Below are positions 59,075 to 64,000 of a DNA stretch of 64,000 nucleotides, in pieces (the stretch's first letter is position 1; each line of letters starts with the position of its first letter). A program made the translations under genes and the position numbers. The notes beneath the pieces were generated by a model. That model saw only the letters and a list, made by a program, of their open reading frames with translations, made no database searches and had not been told where the DNA came from. Origin of the DNA: Rhizobium sp. R635 (GTDB taxonomy: Bacteria > Pseudomonadota > Alphaproteobacteria > Rhizobiales > Rhizobiaceae); contig NZ_LOKX01000023.1 in NCBI RefSeq assembly GCF_002211285.1, forward strand, positions 186,001-250,000. Direction: 5' to 3'.

Positions 59075-60550
59075 TTGCGCATTTTCACGGCAGCACTGGC
59101 GACCGAAACCAACACATTCTCCCCGATCTGCGTGGATCGCCGCGCATTCGAAGCCTCTCTTTATGCTCCGCCCGGCCAGCATCCCGAAACGCCGACGCTC
59201 TGCACCGCGCCGATCACCGTCGGCAGGCGCGTCGCAAAAGAAAAGGGCTGGGAACTGATCGAGGGAACGGCCACCTGGGCCGATCCGGCGGGCCTCGTCA
59301 ACCGCGCGACCTACGAAGAGCTGCGCGACGAAATCCTCGGCCAGCTCAGCGCTGCAATGCCTGTCGATGCCGTCGTCATGGGACTGCACGGCGCCATGGT
59401 GGCGGCCGGATACGAGGATACGGAAGGCGATCTTCTCCAGCGCATGCGCGCGATCGTCGGCCCTGACGTCCTCATCTGCGCCGAGCTCGATCCGCACAGC
59501 CACCTCACGGCAAAGCGGGTGGCCGCGCTCGATTTCGCCGTCTATTTCAAGGAATTCCCGCATACGGACTTCGTCGACCGTGCCGAGGATCTGTGGCGCA
59601 TCGCGGTCGACACGCTGGAGGGTCGGGTCAAGCCTCGCATCTCGGTGTTCGACTGCCGCATGATCGACGTCTTCCCGACATCGCGCGAGCCGATGCGCTC
59701 CTTCGTCGACAAGATCATGCAGATCGAGAAGGATGATCCGGATATTCTGTCGATCTCCGTGATCCACGGCTTCATGGTCGGCGACGTTCCCGAAATGGGA
59801 ACGAAACTGCTCGTCGTCACCGACGACAAGCCGGAAAAGGGCGCGGCTCTGGCGCGCGAACTCGGCCTCGAACTGTTTTCCAAGCGCGGCACCTTCATGG
59901 TTCCGCAGATCGACGAGAGGCAAGCCGTTTCTCGCGCGCTTGCCGCGACCGCATGGCCCGTCGTCATCGCCGACGTCTGGGACAATCCGGGCGGCGGCAC
60001 CGCAGGGGATGCGACGGTCGTGCTCGGAGAACTGATCGCCCGCGGCGTCAAAAGTGCCGCGATCGGCACCATCTGGGATCCGATGGCCGTGCAGATTTGT
60101 TTTGCGGCGGGCGAGGGGGCGGAAATTCCGCTGCGCTTCGGCGCCAAGTCAGCCCCCGGCACCGGCAATCCCATCGACGGCACCGTGAAGGTCGTCAAAC
60201 TCGTAAAGAATGCCGAGATGCAATTCGGCGAAAGCCTGGCGCCCTTCGGCGATGCCGCGCATATCGTGCTCGACGGCATCGACATCATTCTCAATTCCAC
60301 GCGCGCCCAGAGCTTCGATCCGAGCCTCTTTTCGGTGATGGGCATCGATCCCACCAAGCAGAAGATCCTGGTGATCAAATCCACCAATCACTTCTTCGCG
60401 TCCTTCTCGAAGATTGCGGCGGAGATCCTTTACTGCTCCGCCGGAACGCCCTATCCCAATAATCCGGCGACGACGCCATACCGGCGGGCGCCGAAGACCA
60501 TCTGGCCGATCGTGGCCGATCCACATGGGATAGAACGCGGAGCAGCCTAA
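59075..60550 (+). CDS. M81 family metallopeptidase (MlrC-like)
   Basis: 491 residues from TTG 59075, with AGAAGG 8 bases upstream, giving MRIFTAALATETNTFSP. An N-terminal DUF1485/M81 domain carries GLHGAMVAAGYEDTEGDLL and AELDPHSHLT (the DxHxH metal-type motif). The C-terminal MlrC domain has ADVWDNPGGGTAGDAT and INSTRAQ-type blocks. The family name comes from microcystin-degrading MlrC, which hydrolyses linear peptides with D-residues. Most members have unknown substrates. The stop is followed directly by the start of the DSD1-like gene, so the two are coupled. Confidence 0.9.
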   Translation: MRIFTAALATETNTFSPICVDRRAFEASLYAPPGQHPETPTLCTAPITVGRRVAKEKGWELIEGTATWADPAGLVNRATYEELRDEILGQLSAAMPVDAVVMGLHGAMVAAGYEDTEGDLLQRMRAIVGPDVLICAELDPHSHLTAKRVAALDFAVYFKEFPHTDFVDRAEDLWRIAVDTLEGRVKPRISVFDCRMIDVFPTSREPMRSFVDKIMQIEKDDPDILSISVIHGFMVGDVPEMGTKLLVVTDDKPEKGAALARELGLELFSKRGTFMVPQIDERQAVSRALAATAWPVVIADVWDNPGGGTAGDATVVLGELIARGVKSAAIGTIWDPMAVQICFAAGEGAEIPLRFGAKSAPGTGNPIDGTVKVVKLVKNAEMQFGESLAPFGDAAHIVLDGIDIILNSTRAQSFDPSLFSVMGIDPTKQKILVIKSTNHFFASFSKIAAEILYCSAGTPYPNNPATTPYRRAPKTIWPIVADPHGIERGAA

Positions 60551-61651
60551 ATGCATGATGCCAGCTTCGCCGTCATTGCCAAGGCAGGTGACAGGATCGC
60601 CGATCTCTCGACGCCGCGCCCTGTCATCGACGAAGACCGGCTGGCTGCAAACATCAACCGCGTTCAATCCTATATGGACGAACACGGCCTGAACTTCCGC
60701 CCGCACATCAAGACGCACAAGATCCCGGCGCTCGCCGTCGCACAGGTCGCCGCTGGCGCCAAGGGCATCAATTGCCAGAAGGTCACGGAGGCCGAGGTCT
60801 TTGCCGAAGCCGGCTTCGGAGACATCCTCATCACCTTCAACATTCTCGGGCAGCAGAAGCTCGAACGCCTGGCCAGGCTGAACGAGAAAATTCCGGCCCT
60901 GAAAGTCGTCGCCGACAGCGAAGTGACGGTCGACGGGCTCGCCGCGCATTTTTCCGGCCACAAGCCGCTCACGGTGCTTGTGGAATGCGATACCGGCGCC
61001 GGCCGCTGCGGCGTGCAGACGCCCGAGGAGGCGACCTCGCTCGCCAAGCGCATCGCCGCCGCCGACGGCCTCACCTTCGGCGGCATCGTGACCTACCCGA
61101 AGCCGCAATCGGCCACTGCCGTGGAAGCCTTCATCACTGAGACGGTGAACCGCCTGAAATCGGAAGGCATAAGCTGCGCCATCGTCAGCAACGGTGGAAC
61201 GCCGAGCCTGTTCGAGGCGCATCTCGTCACATCAGCCACCGAACACCGCGCCGGCACCTATATCTACAACGATCGCCAGATGGTGCGCATGGGCCATTGC
61301 ACCGAGGACGATTGCGCCATGCATGTGCTGGCGACCGTCGTCTCACGCCCGAACGCCGACCGCGCCGTCATTGATGCCGGCTCGAAGGCCCTGACCTCGG
61401 ACCTTCAGGGCTTCAGCGATTACGGCCTGATCGTCGGCTATCCTCAGGCACGCATCACCAGCCTCTCGGAAGAACATGGTGTGATCGATCTTTCCAACTG
61501 CACCGGCCCCCGGCCGCAGATCGGCGAGAAGCTCTTCATCATCCCGAACCACACCTGCGTGGTGTCGAACCTGTTCGATACGATGGTTTTTCATCGCGGT
61601 GGCGTCGTGACCCGCGTCGAGAAGGTCGCTGCTCGTGGCTTGGTCTGGTAG
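60551..61651 (+). CDS. DSD1/D-threonine-aldolase family PLP enzyme
   Basis: 366 residues, an alanine-racemase-type TIM barrel (fold type III). The PLP lysine is K54 in RPHIKTHK. The C-terminal beta domain carries PNHTC (H334, C336), the metal site shared by D-threonine aldolase, D-serine dehydratase and D-threo-3-hydroxyaspartate dehydratase. The reaction is therefore on a D-beta-hydroxy amino acid. Aldolase and dehydratase cannot be separated by eye, but a RidA neighbour favours dehydratase. It begins right after the M81 stop. Confidence 0.88.
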   Translation: MHDASFAVIAKAGDRIADLSTPRPVIDEDRLAANINRVQSYMDEHGLNFRPHIKTHKIPALAVAQVAAGAKGINCQKVTEAEVFAEAGFGDILITFNILGQQKLERLARLNEKIPALKVVADSEVTVDGLAAHFSGHKPLTVLVECDTGAGRCGVQTPEEATSLAKRIAAADGLTFGGIVTYPKPQSATAVEAFITETVNRLKSEGISCAIVSNGGTPSLFEAHLVTSATEHRAGTYIYNDRQMVRMGHCTEDDCAMHVLATVVSRPNADRAVIDAGSKALTSDLQGFSDYGLIVGYPQARITSLSEEHGVIDLSNCTGPRPQIGEKLFIIPNHTCVVSNLFDTMVFHRGGVVTRVEKVAARGLVW

Positions 61652-61714
61652 AGGGCGGCTTCGTTTGAGGGCGAAATGCACGGAGCAGACGACTTCGCTG
61701 CGCGAACGGCGGAG

Positions 61715-62206
61715 TTAGCCTCTACGGGGAATTTGCCGATCGTAAAGTGCCAACTCCTCGGCGGTTGGTGGCTTGAACAGCTTCGACCACTTCAACAGAT
61801 CGGCCCGCGAGATATCGAACGTGCCGACCGGAAGCTCGGCGTTTCTTTGGGAGACCCGGTCCCAAAGCTCATCGAAGGGAACGTCGAGGAAGCAAAGGAC
61901 GACGCTGGCACCAACTGCGCGAGCTTCGTCCCGGCAGGAGTCCCGCTCTGCCCGTGACCACACTCCCCAATCCACCACAACATTACACTGAAGCCTGATG
62001 GCACGCAGAGCCATTTGCCATTGTAGGCTCTCGACTCTACCTCGGCACGGGCCGGTTTCGGCTTCTGAAGTGGAGATGCCGGGGTAAAGCTTGTGCATCC
62101 ACTCGTCTCCAGTCAGACGGAGGGCAGATGCTTCTTGTTCGATTATCTTGGCGAGCGACGTCTTCCCTGAACCGGGAAGACCGCAAGTGAGGTAGAGCGT
62201 GGGCAT
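61715..62206 (-). CDS. P-loop ATPase/kinase-like protein
   Basis: 163 residues from ATG 62206, placing the first strand PTLYLTCGLPGSGKTSLAK (Walker A GLPGSGKT at 10-17) at the N-terminus. The longer frame to 62392 is not supported. A DWGVWSRAERD stretch and the C-terminal SQRN-type Arg/Asn region resemble AAA_33/zeta-toxin-like small kinases. The substrate is unknown. Base composition is more A/T-rich than the flank to the left, and it stands at the edge of the accessory region. Confidence 0.82.
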   Translation of the reverse strand: MPTLYLTCGLPGSGKTSLAKIIEQEASALRLTGDEWMHKLYPGISTSEAETGPCRGRVESLQWQMALRAIRLQCNVVVDWGVWSRAERDSCRDEARAVGASVVLCFLDVPFDELWDRVSQRNAELPVGTFDISRADLLKWSKLFKPPTAEELALYDRQIPRRG

Positions 62207-62573
62207 CGAAAATCTCTGATTTTTGGCTTGGCAAGTGGACGTGGCCCTGGGCACTGTGCAGGACTGCGCTTCGCTCCATGCGCGCTGGGCGCGGCCAATC
62301 AAAGGTTTGTTGCCATAGCCTATCTTGTAGGACCGCTCTGCTCGGGGGTCAAGATGGAGCGCATGAGTGAGCTCACAGGTGAGGTCGCACAACCCACTGG
62401 CTCCTTTGTGGAACCTCCAATAATAAGCTGACTATCTGCATCCCCCACAAACTCGTCGCTCAAAGTGTCGAGCAGAAATCGACTTCCGTCGCGAATGAGC
62501 CGACAGCGGAAGTAGGCCGACTTCCGCAACGCCAAACGACGACAAAGAAAAAGCCCGCCGAAGCGGGCTGATA
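62207..62573. other. Intergenic stretch in accessory region
   Basis: 367 bp without a convincing gene. It holds the promoter of the kinase-like gene, two copies of CGACTTCCG (62480-62488 and 62518-62526) with the complement CGGAAGT between them, and the terminator at 62546-62569. Nothing else is recognised. Confidence 0.5.
62546..62569 (-). terminator. Rho-independent terminator of the small orphan gene
   Basis: Read on the minus strand: AGCCCGC-TTCG-GCGGGCT followed by TTTTCTTTG. The 7-bp perfect stem with a UUCG loop and U-run begins 5 bp after the stop codon of the small gene. Confidence 0.88.
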
Positions 62574-62750
62574 TCATTGGCCGTTGGCCTGTTTGGGTAT
62601 CTTGAGATCATTATCAGGGATGACATATGGGCCACGACGGCTCTGCGGACGCTGCAACACGTTTTCGGCAGCGTCCTCCATGATCGACCAGAGCTGCTCC
62701 CTACGCGTCTGGCTAGAAACGTTATCCCGCTTGACTGTCTTCGCTTCCAT
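62574..62750 (-). CDS. Small orphan protein beside the deaminase gene
   Basis: 58 residues from ATG 62750, with GGAGG ten bases upstream; an in-frame ATG at 62786 would give 70. It is charged, with Arg/Glu/Gln-rich segments (QTRREQLWSIMEDAAENVL) and a Pro-rich end; no membrane segment. No family recognised. A ribosome site and a perfect terminator directly after the stop make it a likely real transcription unit. It is divergent from the deaminase gene by 105 bp, so it could be a regulator or antitoxin-like partner, but that is only position. Confidence 0.6.
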   Translation of the reverse strand: MEAKTVKRDNVSSQTRREQLWSIMEDAAENVLQRPQSRRGPYVIPDNDLKIPKQANGQ

Positions 62751-62855
62751 GATCCTATACCCTCCAAGGATGTCCGACTCGATCATACATCCATTAATAC
62801 CTAGGCGATATGATAATCGCCCACGACCCGTTAAGTTCCAGTTTAGGTTCCCGCC

Positions 62856-64000
62856 GTGAAGTCAAAAACCACTGTCGACAATCCTGAGCTCGTTATTGGT
62901 CTGGTTGGTCCGATCGGGGTCGACCTCGATGCTGTCATCCAGCATTTGACGGAAGCGCTTCAGCGAGTCCATTACGAATCTCATGTCATCCACATCACAT
63001 CGATCATGGGAGATCTCCTGCCTGACCTCGCAGTGGACGAAGCTACGTACAGCGACAGGTACAACTCGCTCATTGGCAACGCTGACCGAGTGCGACGAGA
63101 GGCCGACAATCAGGCCGCGCTCGCTTGTTTGGGCATTAGCGAGATACGACGACTTCGAGAACAGCACCACCCCGGGGTCAAGGACGCTCGCAACGAGCCG
63201 ATGAGAGGGACGGCATTCATCCTGCGTCAGTTCAAACGCGAGGAGGAGATTGCTCTCCTTCGCGAGGTCTATGGTCGGAAATTCATCCAAGTGTCGATCT
63301 TCTCTGACAAGGATGAGCGCAGGAAGAGGCTTGTAAAGAAGATCAAGTCCTATGCCACGACCATCATCGAGGATGACGAGGCTGAGAAGGCAGCGATCGA
63401 TCTGATCGCGCGCGATAACAATGAGGTCGGTGACGACTACGGACAGAGAGTGTCTGATGTCTTCCATCTGGGCGACGTTTTCGTCCCTGGCGAGGAGAAC
63501 AAAGGGACGAAAACGGTCATTGACAGGTTCGTGAAAGCGTTCTTTGGGCACAACGGATTGTCGCCCACGAAGACCGAGTACGGCATGTACGCTGCCGCGG
63601 GGGCTTCTCTGCGCTCGCTTGACCTCTCGCGGCAGATCGGAGCCGCTATCTTTTCAGACCGGGGGGAAATCATCACCCTGGGATGCAACGAGGTTCCAAA
63701 GCCATTCGGCGGGACTTACTGGTGCGATGACCCCGGCGAACAGTATCGTGACTTCGAAGAAGGGGAAGACGGAAACCATTCCCGGAAGCTGCGGCTGATC
63801 CACGATCTCGTTGACCGCATGGGACGCTTGGACTTCCTTTCCGACAGCCTGAAGAAGGAGGGCGAGACCGCAGAGCAGGTCAGGAAGCTGATCTCGGAGA
63901 AGCTAATCGCGGACTCCAAGGTGATGGACATTATTGAATTCGGCCGTATTATCCATGCCGAGATGTCCGCAATCACTGATGCCGCCCGAAAGGGGAAGGC
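62856..64000 (+). CDS. Anti-phage dCTP deaminase (AvcD-type), 5' 381 codons; 3' end outside window
   Basis: GTG 62856 is the first start after an in-frame TAG (62844). The N-terminal half is a P-loop NTPase-like domain: ELVIGLVGPIGVDLD (residues 11-25) replaces a canonical GKS/T, as in this family, and a kinase-like VSIFSDKDERRKRLVKKIK follows mid-domain. From about residue 240 a deoxycytidylate-deaminase domain begins (GMYAAAGASLRSLDLSRQIGAAIF, GCNEVPKPFGGTYW) with the zinc/catalytic motif HAE at 367-369. The PCxxC half of the zinc site must lie beyond the window. Such fused proteins deplete dC nucleotides on phage infection and are controlled by an RNA antitoxin (AvcI) in the known systems. 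The reading frame is continuous to the window end. Confidence 0.85.
   Translation, partial: MKSKTTVDNPELVIGLVGPIGVDLDAVIQHLTEALQRVHYESHVIHITSIMGDLLPDLAVDEATYSDRYNSLIGNADRVRREADNQAALACLGISEIRRLREQHHPGVKDARNEPMRGTAFILRQFKREEEIALLREVYGRKFIQVSIFSDKDERRKRLVKKIKSYATTIIEDDEAEKAAIDLIARDNNEVGDDYGQRVSDVFHLGDVFVPGEENKGTKTVIDRFVKAFFGHNGLSPTKTEYGMYAAAGASLRSLDLSRQIGAAIFSDRGEIITLGCNEVPKPFGGTYWCDDPGEQYRDFEEGEDGNHSRKLRLIHDLVDRMGRLDFLSDSLKKEGETAEQVRKLISEKLIADSKVMDIIEFGRIIHAEMSAITDAARKGK

Noticed and set aside
62320-62577. 85-codon minus-strand frame between the orphan gene and the kinase-like gene
   Set aside because: It begins inside the orphan gene's stop and reads through its terminator hairpin; composition is random.
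62856-64000. Possible frameshift in the deaminase gene
   Set aside because: Re-reading the codons from GTG 62856 to the window end gives one uninterrupted frame.
1-64000. tRNA, rRNA, CRISPR arrays, insertion sequences, integrase genes
   Set aside because: None was seen: no cloverleaf-like ends near genes, no regular repeat-spacer array, and no transposase or integrase motifs in any frame.

Overview
The window looks like DNA from a fast-growing rhizobium, probably of the Rhizobium leguminosarum/etli group. The evidence is GC-rich coding with alphaproteobacterial codon use, the glxA-glxBCD-glnT-purU block, minCDE, kduID, a Tad pilus locus with FHA modules, and a DUF1127 gene followed by anti-Shine-Dalgarno hairpins. 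In several rhizobia minCDE sits on a large secondary replicon, so a chromid or megaplasmid origin is plausible. That is inference; no replication or partition genes other than Min are present. There are no rRNA, tRNA, CRISPR or insertion-sequence features.

Layout. (1) 1-10149, minus strand: a tightly packed, partly overlapping Tad (Flp) pilus operon: small pilin-like protein, prepilin peptidase, TadE- and TadG-like proteins, a secreted protein, CpaB, an FHA-CpaF fusion ATPase, TadB, TadC and an FHA protein cut by the window edge. A second, stand-alone CpaF (10789-11937) runs divergently behind a 43-residue membrane peptide that is easy to miss. (2) 12071-14917: a decayed soxG fragment, then an FAD oxidoreductase, its divergent TetR regulator and a methyltransferase. 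(3) 15077-27346: soxBDAG (minus) facing glxA, an XRE-cupin regulator, glxBCD, glnT and purU (plus). Together these match the gene set of the N-methylglutamate route for methylamine: gamma-glutamylmethylamide/glutamine synthetase, N-methylglutamate synthase, and a sarcosine-oxidase-type four-subunit dehydrogenase with one-carbon release. (4) 27463-33336: SDR, RND pump, HlyD adaptor and divergent TetR with a clear palindromic operator, followed by a 52-bp remnant of the purU 3' end. Both flanks of the sox-glx-purU block are thus marked by fragments of its own terminal genes.

(5) 33632-35557: minCDE with terminator. (6) 35599-39206: aldo/keto reductase, flavin amine oxidase, DEDDh exonuclease. 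(7) 39361-39836: a DUF1127 small arginine-rich protein, its terminator, and four consecutive hairpins each with CCUCCUCCC in the loop, the last being a terminator. This is a CcsR/'cuckoo'-type small-RNA array. (8) 39987-42641: kduI-kduD with a clear promoter overlapping a FadR-type operator, and a FadR-family regulator. Convergent to it is a 1098-residue GH94-type phosphorylase-like protein. (9) 46113-53862: cupin, DHA2 exporter, a solitary flagellin, an apparently cytosolic GH20 hexosaminidase, an AraC regulator and an EamA transporter. (10) 53868-61651: ROK regulator, MFS, SDR, RpiR regulator and RidA (minus), divergent from an NTF2-like protein, an M81/MlrC metallopeptidase and a DSD1/D-threonine-aldolase-type PLP enzyme (plus). 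This looks like a catabolic module for a D-amino-acid-like compound.

(11) 61715-64000: visibly more A/T-rich accessory DNA with a P-loop kinase-like protein, a small orphan gene with a perfect terminator, and the first 381 codons of a two-domain (P-loop plus zinc deaminase) protein of the anti-phage dCTP deaminase (AvcD) type, cut by the window end. This is the most likely defence island.
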